Shown in pieces: positions 14,422 through 20,939 of a stretch of 49,921 bases of DNA. Within the stretch, counting starts at the first letter, position 1; every line of letters begins with the position of its first letter. The stretch is from positions 1 through 49,921 of the IMG/VR virus record IMGVR_UViG_3300036768_000572. The stretch is one strand, 5' to 3'. A program made the position numbers and the translations under genes. Origin of the DNA: a virus. The notes beneath the pieces are model-generated. The model had not been told where the DNA came from and made no database searches. It saw only the letters and a program-made list of their open reading frames with translations.

Positions 14422-16414
14422 AGGGTTCAGTCTTGCCGGCGGCACACTCAAGTCCTTCCGACCGGTCCCATTCAATCTCCACCGGAATGCCCTCGGACCA
14501 CCGCTTGCTGATGTACTTGGCTTCCACCCGGTACGGAATGCCGAGTTGCTTGCCCGCGTCCTCCATCAGCATCATCAGGGACGCAATGTGGGCATCTCCC
14601 TCGCCCTTGGGGAAGTCGAACACGAGTTCGTCATGCACGTTCATGGCGATGTAGGCGTCTGGACAGTGAGCCAGCAGGTATTCCTCGCAGAGAATCATGG
14701 CAAGCTGGATGATCTCCCCCTCGGTTCCCTGGATGATGTAGTTCGTGGCGGCGTGGGGCTTGTCGTTGCCGAGGGTGAGCTTGTATCCGCCCGCCGTGTA
14801 AACGCAGCCTTCCTTGCTGGCCTTCCTCTTGTTCGATTCGATGTACTTGATGGCCGACGGGAACAGTTCCTTCAGGAGCTTCCAGAGGCCGGGACGCTTG
14901 GCGGTGGTTTCGATCTTCTTGGGTTGTGCCCCGAAGATGAAGCCGAAGTTCACGTTCTTGGCAACACGCTTCTGTCCGTCGTCGCCCTTGATGTACTTGT
15001 CGCCGAATATCTGCTCCTGCATGAATACGTGGAACTTCATGCCCCGCTGGATCGCGTCGATCATGCTCTGTTCCCCGCAGAGATAGGCGAAGATCACGAG
15101 TTGAAGCTGCTGACCATCCACGGCCCACCACTCACGTCCGGGGGCGGGGCCGAACATCTTCCTGAGGGAGACATCGAAGTGCTTCAGTTCCTCGACAAAT
15201 GCTTCTTGATCCTTGCCGATGTTCTGCGTGCTGGGGTTCGACATGGAGAAGCGAAGCGTGGCGGTCCCAGTGATGTTCGTGTCGGGGTAGAGCTTGCCAT
15301 TGATGGCCGCCCGCTTGTACCGGTCCAGGTCCGTCACCGCCTTGGCGAGCTTCTTCGATGACAGGTGGGCCACGGCGAATCGGTACACGGGACTGTCGGG
15401 TTCGTTTGCCTGCATGATCTCCAGCACGGCGTCCCGATTGGTCGCGGGCTGGGGGACGCCCTTCTGTCCTCCGTCCGTCCAGTGATTGATGGGCTGTTGA
15501 AAGTGCTCGTAGAAAGCCTTGGCGGAGTCTATCGGGGAATTTGGGTTATAGTGATCCCAGCCGAGAATGTTTTGAGCCTCCTGTCGGAACTGCTCGGAGA
15601 GGGCCTTGCACCGCTTCATTTCGCCGGGAATTTCGTGCTCCAGCAGGCCGATACCGTGCTTGCGCCCACGGAAGATGATCGGCAGGAGCTTCAGGCGTTT
15701 GCGGTAGTGCCGGGTGAGTTCCTGCTGTTCGAGGGCCAGCATCAGGGACTTATGGGCGACCAGGGTGCGGAGTGTGTCCCCTTCGCAGTACCGTTGCACC
15801 AAGTACAGCCAGTCGTGATCGTCCCACTGACCGGGTTCTCGCTCTTGCAGGTAGTGGATGTAGGCGGCGGGCAGAAACATATCGGCCACCCACCAGCCAT
15901 CGCCTTTCTCGTCCTTCGGAGACTTGCGTGCCCACGGGAAGGTCTGAAGGCTGGCGATCCTCCAGCCGAGACGTTCGGCATAGCCCCTGACAGTCTGCAC
16001 GGCTTCCCGAAGCTCGGACTGATCGGTGTCCCCAATACCCAGCATGATGCCGATGTCCTTGAGGCCGTGCCTGCCGCCGGAGTCGATGGCGTGGTGGGCG
16101 AGCATGGTGTCCTCGATGCGGTCCCATAGGGACTCAACATCGAGGTCGATGCCACAGTCCCTCATCGCCGTCCACAGGGCGGTGAGGTCGAAAATCGCGT
16201 TGTGGAAGACCAGTCTGTGATTGGCGTCTTCCAGCAGCGTCTTGATGAGGTGGAGATCGTCTGGTTCGTAGAGTACCTGCCGGTTGACGGGGTTCACTCT
16301 CCACTCGAACCAGAGCTTTCGTCCGGTATCAAATCGGAGGGAAACCGCAAAGGGGCGGCAGCCATGAAACAGTTCCGCACCCGTGGCTTCAGTGTCAATG
16401 CCAAGGCAAAGCAT
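14420..16414 (-). CDS. Family A DNA polymerase with 3'-5' exonuclease (664 aa)
   Basis: Exonuclease motifs: LGIDTEATG (residues ~4-12), FHNAIFDLTAL (~95) and YCEGDTL (~210). Polymerase motifs: RFSMSNPSTQN, motif A VDGQQLQLVIFAYLCGE (~432, with Leu where most members have Arg), motif B KRVAKNVNFGFIFG (~487, Phe in place of the common Tyr) and motif C NVHDELVFDF (~610). There is no 5'-nuclease domain, as usual for phage replicative enzymes of this class. ATG 16414 follows AAGAGG. It lies with primase, uracil glycosylase and recombination genes and is presumably the replicase. Confidence 0.95.
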   Translation of the reverse strand: MLCLGIDTEATGAELFHGCRPFAVSLRFDTGRKLWFEWRVNPVNRQVLYEPDDLHLIKTLLEDANHRLVFHNAIFDLTALWTAMRDCGIDLDVESLWDRIEDTMLAHHAIDSGGRHGLKDIGIMLGIGDTDQSELREAVQTVRGYAERLGWRIASLQTFPWARKSPKDEKGDGWWVADMFLPAAYIHYLQEREPGQWDDHDWLYLVQRYCEGDTLRTLVAHKSLMLALEQQELTRHYRKRLKLLPIIFRGRKHGIGLLEHEIPGEMKRCKALSEQFRQEAQNILGWDHYNPNSPIDSAKAFYEHFQQPINHWTDGGQKGVPQPATNRDAVLEIMQANEPDSPVYRFAVAHLSSKKLAKAVTDLDRYKRAAINGKLYPDTNITGTATLRFSMSNPSTQNIGKDQEAFVEELKHFDVSLRKMFGPAPGREWWAVDGQQLQLVIFAYLCGEQSMIDAIQRGMKFHVFMQEQIFGDKYIKGDDGQKRVAKNVNFGFIFGAQPKKIETTAKRPGLWKLLKELFPSAIKYIESNKRKASKEGCVYTAGGYKLTLGNDKPHAATNYIIQGTEGEIIQLAMILCEEYLLAHCPDAYIAMNVHDELVFDFPKGEGDAHIASLMMLMEDAGKQLGIPYRVEAKYISKRWSEGIPVEIEWDRSEGLECAAGKTEP

Positions 16415-16471
16415 CGTGCAGCCTCTTGCGGAGGTTTGGTGTACCGGCGTAACGCCAAGCCCCAGTAACGT

Positions 16472-16831
16472 TCAAGCAACTTGCTGCAAGATGCCCTTTA
16501 TCAACCTCTTATCGCAGTCCAGCAATCGAACGGAGTACAACAGCACCGGTTGATTCAGTGTGTGGGACCATGTAAACAATAGAACGAGGCGGTCGTCCCT
16601 TAGAGGGTCTTTCTCTGGCGGCTCGAACTCGACTAGCTGCAACAGGCCGGTTGCCCGTGGGTCGGTCGTGAACGCCTGATGTGCCTGTTGATAGACCACG
16701 ACCCATTGATCGGGGGTCAGGTGGCGGTGAGTCGGGTCCGTGAAGTTCGGGTAGCGGTAATCGTCCGGCTTGTGCTCGGTCGACAGGGCGGGCATCGGCC
16801 AGTTCCGCGGCAGGTTGTTGGAGGTTGTCAT
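16472..16831 (-). CDS. Hypothetical protein (119 aa)
   Basis: Not recognised. ATG 16831 follows GGAAAAGGA at six bases. The composition is natural for a soluble alpha/beta protein (YRYPNFTDPTHRHLTPDQWV, then RLVLLFTWSHTLNQPVLLYS). It overlaps by 323 bp, in another frame, the 3' part of the Vsr-like frame 16509-17177; since the overlapping tail of that protein looks unnatural while this one does not, I take this to be the genuine gene in the shared stretch. Confidence 0.65.
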   Translation of the reverse strand: MTTSNNLPRNWPMPALSTEHKPDDYRYPNFTDPTHRHLTPDQWVVVYQQAHQAFTTDPRATGLLQLVEFEPPEKDPLRDDRLVLLFTWSHTLNQPVLLYSVRLLDCDKRLIKGILQQVA

Positions 16832-17177
16832 ACCCGGTCCTTTTCCGCTGGAGTTCCGCGGCCGCGATGATGAGGTCATATACCTTATCCCGGTTCTCAG
16901 GCTTCAGGTCGTTGGCGTTGATTTGAAGCACCAACCATCCGAGCACTTGAGCGGTATTGATCTTCTCGTGATCCCTGATCAGACCAATCGGGGAACTATG
17001 TCCCGACTTGCCTCGGAAGAATACGCCGCCCTGAATTTCCACGGCGAGCTTTATGTCCGTCCAAGCGAAGTCCAACCGCCACCGGCGAACGGGATGGAAC
17101 TTATGCTCCCTCTCGGGAATGTCGATGCCCATTTCGGAGAGCAGGTCCAGGAACTTGTCGGACAGCGACTTCGCCAC
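16509..17177 (-). CDS. Vsr/DUF559-like PD-(D/E)XK nuclease, with out-of-place C-terminal extension
   Basis: The first ~115 residues carry the very-short-patch-repair-like fold: FLDLLSEMGIDIPEREHKFH, RRWRLDFAWTDIKLAVEIQG (acidic active-site Asp and Glu-x-Gln), GHSSPIGLIRDHEKINTAQV, LGWLVLQINAN. Homologous domains normally stop here; the remaining ~105 residues are Arg/Pro-rich and overlap 16472-16831, so the stop may have been lost or a frameshift is present. Start chosen at GTG 17177, six bases after GAAGGGA. That SD is locked in a long inverted repeat (17182-17278). Likely a DNA mismatch/recombination or free-standing nuclease. Confidence 0.7.
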   Translation of the reverse strand: MAKSLSDKFLDLLSEMGIDIPEREHKFHPVRRWRLDFAWTDIKLAVEIQGGVFFRGKSGHSSPIGLIRDHEKINTAQVLGWLVLQINANDLKPENRDKVYDLIIAAAELQRKRTGYDNLQQPAAELADARPVDRAQAGRLPLPELHGPDSPPPDPRSMGRGLSTGTSGVHDRPTGNRPVAASRVRAARERPSKGRPPRSIVYMVPHTESTGAVVLRSIAGLR

Positions 17178-17181
17178 GGGT

Positions 17182-17280
17182 GATCCCTTCGCTGCGTCCA
17201 CGGCCGGTTTCACGGCTCACTGAGATTGGGTCCAGCCCAATCGCCGGGGGCATGTTACAGGGGACGCAGCGAAGGATCAA
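17182..17280 (-). promoter_or_regulatory. Nested promoter and ribosome-site-sequestering stem for the Vsr-like gene
   Basis: On the minus strand GATCCTTCGCTGCGTCC (17262-17278) is complementary to GGACGCAGCGAAGGGATC (17182-17199), with one extra base. The second arm contains the SD GAAGGGA of GTG 17177, so a read-through mRNA would hide it. A promoter, TTGATC (17275-17280), 17-nt spacer, TAACAT (17252-17257), overlaps the first arm, so mRNA starting there would lack that arm. Between the arms is a further hairpin (arms GATTGGG/CCCAATC, 17224-17242). Confidence 0.7.
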
Positions 17281-17290
17281 CACCCATCAA

Positions 17291-18169
17291 CTACCGGCGA
17301 GCCGGCGGTGGCGGCGGAACACGACGAGTTGAAGCGGCACTGGCTGGGGCTTGAGCCTTGGGAGCCGCCGGGGCCGTCGGTCGAGGGGGAGCGGGTGCCG
17401 CCGACCTGGGCGAGGCCGATGGGGTGGTCGGACGTGCGGGCGGGGCCGGCGGAGCAGAGGAAGGAGCAGGCTCGGTATACTCCTGATAGCCATCGGCTGA
17501 ACCCGCATCGGCACTGGCAACGTTGCCATCGGCATCCAACAACTGACCATCGCTGTTGTACCAATTGCCAGCGGCGTCATACCAAAGACCAGCCTCCTCG
17601 GAGTAGTGAAGCTGATTTCCCGATGCAGTCACGCCCGATTCAACGGGAGGGCCGTCGAGCACCGCCCCAAGCACCTCCTCGATCTTCTCCTTGGCAACGA
17701 TGCCCCGGAGATTGACGTACTTCTTGCTTGGGTCCTTCGTGCCACGGGTGATTGCGATGTGGACATAAGCCCGGCCCGCCTTCACCTCTTCGAGCTTCTT
17801 CTTGATGTCGCGAATGTCCATGTTGGACGTGGAGATGTTCAGCTTCTCCAAGTCCCACACGAACCGCTCCATGATGCGGATCATGGGATTGTCATCGGTG
17901 GGCTTGAAGTAGTGGAACAGCTTGGCGTTCTCGCCAGCGAACGTCTGATCCCCCTTCGTGTTGCAGATGATGGGGATGTTGATGGTCGCCATCGGAGTGC
18001 CGTCCGAGGAACTGATCTTGAGGGTTGCGTCCGACACCTGACCGTAGTACTCGTCCGGCTCGGCATTGCAGTCGGACATGGGGTCCTTTGTTCCCCGCAC
18101 GGTGTTCCAAGCCGCCGAGTGGGCCATCAGTGCCGCCACCGCTGGGTCTTGCTGCTCGCGAACTGCCAT
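17291..18169 (-). CDS. Probable ssDNA-binding protein, DUF669-like, with disordered tail (292 aa)
   Basis: Start at ATG 18169, seven bases after AAAGG; an ATG two codons upstream is too close to the SD. The N-terminal ~180 residues (YYGQVSDATLKISSSDGTP, INIPIICNTKGDQTFAGENA, LFHYFKP) look like the DUF669-type phage proteins that act as single-strand binding proteins and pair with Sak4-like ATPases, which is the neighbour here. Next come aromatic repeats (LHYSEEAGLWYDAAGNWYNS) and a ~70-residue Pro/Ala-rich tail ending PPPPPARR. The fold assignment is moderate; SSB C-terminal acidic tips are absent. Confidence 0.65.
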   Translation of the reverse strand: MAVREQQDPAVAALMAHSAAWNTVRGTKDPMSDCNAEPDEYYGQVSDATLKISSSDGTPMATINIPIICNTKGDQTFAGENAKLFHYFKPTDDNPMIRIMERFVWDLEKLNISTSNMDIRDIKKKLEEVKAGRAYVHIAITRGTKDPSKKYVNLRGIVAKEKIEEVLGAVLDGPPVESGVTASGNQLHYSEEAGLWYDAAGNWYNSDGQLLDADGNVASADAGSADGYQEYTEPAPSSAPPAPPARPTTPSASPRSAAPAPPRPTAPAAPKAQAPASAASTRRVPPPPPARR

Positions 18170-18220
18170 CGACATACCTTTCTGAGAGAGGGACGGAATG
18201 CCTGACTACGCTGTCAGTGC

Positions 18221-19183
18221 TCACTTGAAGTAGAACGTTTGCGGATCGAAGCCGCAGGTTTCACAGAAGGCGAGCCAAGTGGCGTCTGGCCCGCCGGACA
18301 TCGGAATAACAGTGCCATCGGGAATTGCCCAGCGATTCTTGCCGGTATAAATCGGGGACGTGGCAACATGGATCATGCGGGTACCGGTCAGAGCCGCCTT
18401 GCCGGCACCCATTACACCCTTCTTTTCAACGACGGCACTTTGCACCATGAAGCACACGGCTTCCATCTGTGCGTGGGTTTGTTGCCAGACATCGCGATTG
18501 CAGTACGGCATCTCGCCCGTGAAGTTCTCGCCCTCCGGGTTGTCCTTCGGCTTGGGCTGGGAGTGGGCGGTTATGGCGACATGGTAGCCTTGATTCCGCA
18601 GCACCTTCAGCCGATCCAGGAACTCGTCCGACCAATACCGCTTGGCGGCGGCAATCGGTCCCTTGGAGTAATCCATGAACCGGTCGTAGTTCCCGCCCCA
18701 GTCCTTTTCGCAGGCATACCGCATCATCATTCGCTCGAATCCGGTAATGGACTCGACAAGCAGGGACTGACGGCCAGTGAACTGAGGTCCGCCGGCCGCA
18801 ATCAGGTCGTCGAGGGCCTTCATCGTTTCGATCCACGTAGACAGCGGCTTGCCGTACTGCACGTCTGGCGGAATCGCTCCCGGCACCTGCATGAGGTCGA
18901 GCACGCCGGTTTCCCGGTCATCCATGATGACCAGAACCTTGGGCATTCGAGTCAACAGCGACGTTTTGCCGAGACCGCTGCCGCCGACCATCACGAAGAA
19001 CCGCGACCGCTGTTCCTCCAAGTCACTCCGAATCGTCGCCAGCCAGGAATTCCTCGTGGGCGTAACCATAGGGTGTGACTGGGCTGCTGGGGCTGCTTGG
19101 GTTGCTTGGGTTGCTTGAGGCGTCCGAGGCTGGTCTGTTCTCGGAGCATTCCTTGGTGCGGTCCTTGGCGGAGTAGGGGGCAT
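18221..19183 (-). CDS. Sak4/RecA-like P-loop ATPase (320 aa)
   Basis: Walker A VMVGGSGLGKTSLL (residues ~63-76) and a Walker B-like strand QSLLVESITGFE (~139), plus VAITAHSQPKPKD (~205) are typical of the AAA_24/Sak4 single-strand-annealing family that works with a phage SSB. ATG 19183 follows GAGGAA. The first ~45 residues are Pro/Thr/Ala-rich low complexity and overlap the CsrA reading frame by 161 bp, so the true start may lie downstream (ATG at MVTPTRNSW), though that ATG has no SD. Confidence 0.8.
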   Translation of the reverse strand: MPPTPPRTAPRNAPRTDQPRTPQATQATQAAPAAQSHPMVTPTRNSWLATIRSDLEEQRSRFFVMVGGSGLGKTSLLTRMPKVLVIMDDRETGVLDLMQVPGAIPPDVQYGKPLSTWIETMKALDDLIAAGGPQFTGRQSLLVESITGFERMMMRYACEKDWGGNYDRFMDYSKGPIAAAKRYWSDEFLDRLKVLRNQGYHVAITAHSQPKPKDNPEGENFTGEMPYCNRDVWQQTHAQMEAVCFMVQSAVVEKKGVMGAGKAALTGTRMIHVATSPIYTGKNRWAIPDGTVIPMSGGPDATWLAFCETCGFDPQTFYFK

Positions 19184-19340
19184 GAAGCAATTCCTCGCGA
19201 GCGATGTTGTAACTTGACGGAGCGTCAATACCGAGCCATGCGGAATAGGGACTGATACGGATAAGCGTCAGGGTGATTGCGTCTCCATTGGGACACTCGA
19301 TGATGATCTTTCCTCCAGGTTTTCGACCAAGTACAAGCAT
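19023..19340 (-). CDS. csrA: CsrA-family RNA-binding translational regulator with C-terminal extension (105 aa)
   Basis: MLVLGRKPGGKIIIECPNG, DAITLTLIRISPYSAWLGID, APSSYNIAREELL aligns end to end with CsrA/RsmA, including MLVLxRK (Arg6) and the xxREEx motif (Arg44) that contact GGA-containing RNA. CsrA acts as a dimer that binds GGA in hairpin loops and usually blocks ribosome sites. After ~55 residues comes an unusual Ser/Pro/Asn-rich extension of ~50 residues that overlaps the downstream ATPase start. ATG 19340 follows GAAGGA. A likely target is the capsid gene leader (42555-42570). Confidence 0.88.
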   Translation of the reverse strand: MLVLGRKPGGKIIIECPNGDAITLTLIRISPYSAWLGIDAPSSYNIAREELLHAPYSAKDRTKECSENRPASDASSNPSNPSSPSSPVTPYGYAHEEFLAGDDSE

Positions 19341-19376
19341 TGCAATCCTTCGCGAAAAGAGGGGAAAAGCGGGGGT

Positions 19377-20213
19377 TCACTTCTCCATATGCCGCCCCCG
19401 CGGAACCGGATGATGGAGTGGACCATGTAGCCGTGTCGAGGCACGGAACGGGATCAGCTTGGGCAATACGGACTGGATCACTAGCTTCGCCCTTTGCTTC
19501 TCCAGTTCGAGTCCCTGCTTGCCCTGCCGCAGCATCCAAGCAGGATGCTTGATCGAGGCGTAGGTCACGGGCCAGGACTGATCGTAGTGCCTGCGTCCGG
19601 CCAGGGTTGCAATCGCTTCCCTGTCGAATTCCGATACCGCCCACGGTGGGTAGTCGTCGCCGAGGTACTTCAGGGCATATTCCGGGGGGAACGTGGGCAT
19701 TCGGTCGATGCGAGGACAGAACTTATCGGCCACGGAACCCACGGTGATGATGATGTGAGGCTGAGCCAAGTAGAGGAACTGAGCCAATCGGGATTTGCAG
19801 GCCTCGGCGTGCTCGGCTCTTGGCGGGGTCTGTTTTCCAGCGGCATCACGAGGCGGCTGACAGAGAACCGTGTTCGTCACGGCGTAGGTGTAGTTGTGGA
19901 CCCGCTCGGTGGCGATCTCCGACCACTCGTTCATGGACAGGTCAATGATCTCGTCCAGTATCTTCCCGGCCCGTCCCACGAACGGACGGCGAACCACGGA
20001 TTCCGAGTCGCCCGGAGCCTCGCCCACGAACAGCACCTCGCAGGGGATGTGTCCCCGGAAGAAGACCTTGGGAACGCCAGTTTGCCCAAGCTCGCACCTT
20101 GAGCAATTGGCAAAATGGGAACAGTGGTAGTTCAGGGCGGGCCGGAGTTGCGGCTTGGCGAACTGCCCCAACCGGTCGGCGGGAATGGACGGTTTCGCTG
20201 TGGTATGGGTCAT
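19377..20213 (-). CDS. Family 4 uracil-DNA glycosylase (278 aa)
   Basis: Diagnostic motifs: VLFVGEAPGDSE followed by RRPFVGRAGKILDEII (residues ~60-88), TNTVLCQPP (~115), IIITVGSVA and IKHPAWML (~230). N-terminal cysteines CSHFANCSRC (~31-40) plus later Cys residues would hold the 4Fe-4S cluster of this family. It excises uracil from DNA, or restrains uracil incorporation during phage replication. ATG 20213 is preceded by GGGGAGGG and the 29-nt repeat. A C-terminal tail of ~25 residues is basic and probably disordered. Confidence 0.9.
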   Translation of the reverse strand: MTHTTAKPSIPADRLGQFAKPQLRPALNYHCSHFANCSRCELGQTGVPKVFFRGHIPCEVLFVGEAPGDSESVVRRPFVGRAGKILDEIIDLSMNEWSEIATERVHNYTYAVTNTVLCQPPRDAAGKQTPPRAEHAEACKSRLAQFLYLAQPHIIITVGSVADKFCPRIDRMPTFPPEYALKYLGDDYPPWAVSEFDREAIATLAGRRHYDQSWPVTYASIKHPAWMLRQGKQGLELEKQRAKLVIQSVLPKLIPFRASTRLHGPLHHPVPRGRHMEK

Positions 20214-20227
20214 TCTGCCCTCCCCTG

Positions 20228-20256
20228 CATAGGGGGGTTATCCGGTGAATTTATTC
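20228..20256 (-). repeat. 29-nt start-associated repeat, copy 3
   Basis: Minus strand GAATAAATTCACCGG then ATAACCCCCCTATG, 14 nt before ATG 20213 and followed by CAGGGGAGG, the SD. It starts 4 nt after the stop of 20261-20725. Confidence 0.9.
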
Positions 20257-20260
20257 CCTG

Positions 20261-20725
20261 TCACCGAGCCTTGGCGTAACGAGGGTCGTCAATGCCATAG
20301 TGCTCGGCCCGTTCCTTGCACTTCTGAGGGGAGAGTGGTTCGCCGGTGTACGAATCTATGGCCTGACCCTGGCTGTTGTACCGCAGGGAGACATAGACGG
20401 GCTTACCGCCCATGCGTCCCGTGTTGTAGTTCGACCGCCAAATGGCGACGCGGTTCCGGCCGGAGTTCAGGGAGTTCATCACGTCGGGATAATCGCCGAA
20501 CTCAGCCCTCACGAGGCTGGCGATCTCGGCGTCGGTCAGTCGCTCGTTTTCGTTCAGTTCGTTCTGCTCGAACACGTAACGTAGAAAAGCGAACAGCCGC
20601 AGACCACTCACCTTCCCGGTCGGGTGCTTGGTCGTAATGTCACTACTCTCGGTAACGGTCAGGGTTCGCTGACCAATCCTCAGTTGTTTCTGTCGTGGTG
20701 ACGATTCATTGACGGTCGTTTGCAT
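20261..20725 (-). CDS. Hypothetical protein (154 aa)
   Basis: Not recognised. ATG 20725 follows AAAGG and lies about 45 nt after the predicted start point of the promoter at 20775-20803. A helical middle (LRLFAFLRYVFEQNELNENE, LTDAEIASLVRAEFGDYPDV) suggests a small DNA-binding fold of the winged type, followed by a beta segment (RMGGKPVYVSLRYNSQGQ). It heads the leftward replication operon, opposite the helicase gene, so a regulatory role is possible. Confidence 0.7.
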   Translation of the reverse strand: MQTTVNESSPRQKQLRIGQRTLTVTESSDITTKHPTGKVSGLRLFAFLRYVFEQNELNENERLTDAEIASLVRAEFGDYPDVMNSLNSGRNRVAIWRSNYNTGRMGGKPVYVSLRYNSQGQAIDSYTGEPLSPQKCKERAEHYGIDDPRYAKAR

Positions 20726-20774
20726 AATGGCGCCTTTGCAGCAATGTATCAGCAGTGTCGCCGACGTGTAGGGA

Positions 20775-20803
20775 AGTGTAAGGGACGGGAGCCAGGTTGT
20801 CAA
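20775..20803 (-). promoter_or_regulatory. Leftward promoter of the replication block
   Basis: Minus strand TTGACA (20798-20803), 17-nt spacer, TACACT (20775-20780). It directs 20725-20261 and, by read-through, the genes below. It is back to back with the rightward promoter at 20857-20885. Confidence 0.8.
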
Positions 20804-20856
20804 TCCCTTTTGCCAACATTCCGTGAAGCGCTTGACCGCTCCCATCCGACAATGAC

Positions 20857-20885
20857 TTGACAGTGATCGCTACTGTTTGCATACT
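20857..20885 (+). promoter_or_regulatory. Rightward promoter of the helicase operon
   Basis: TTGACA (20857-20862), 17-nt spacer, CATACT (20880-20885). The following GGTACTGTTTGGGTACACC has a weak GTAC/GTAC dyad. About 55 nt to ATG 20940. Confidence 0.8.
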
Positions 20886-20939
20886 GTCGCGGTACTGTTT
20901 GGGTACACCAGACCAGCGCCAGCCCAAGGGAGAGAAGTC

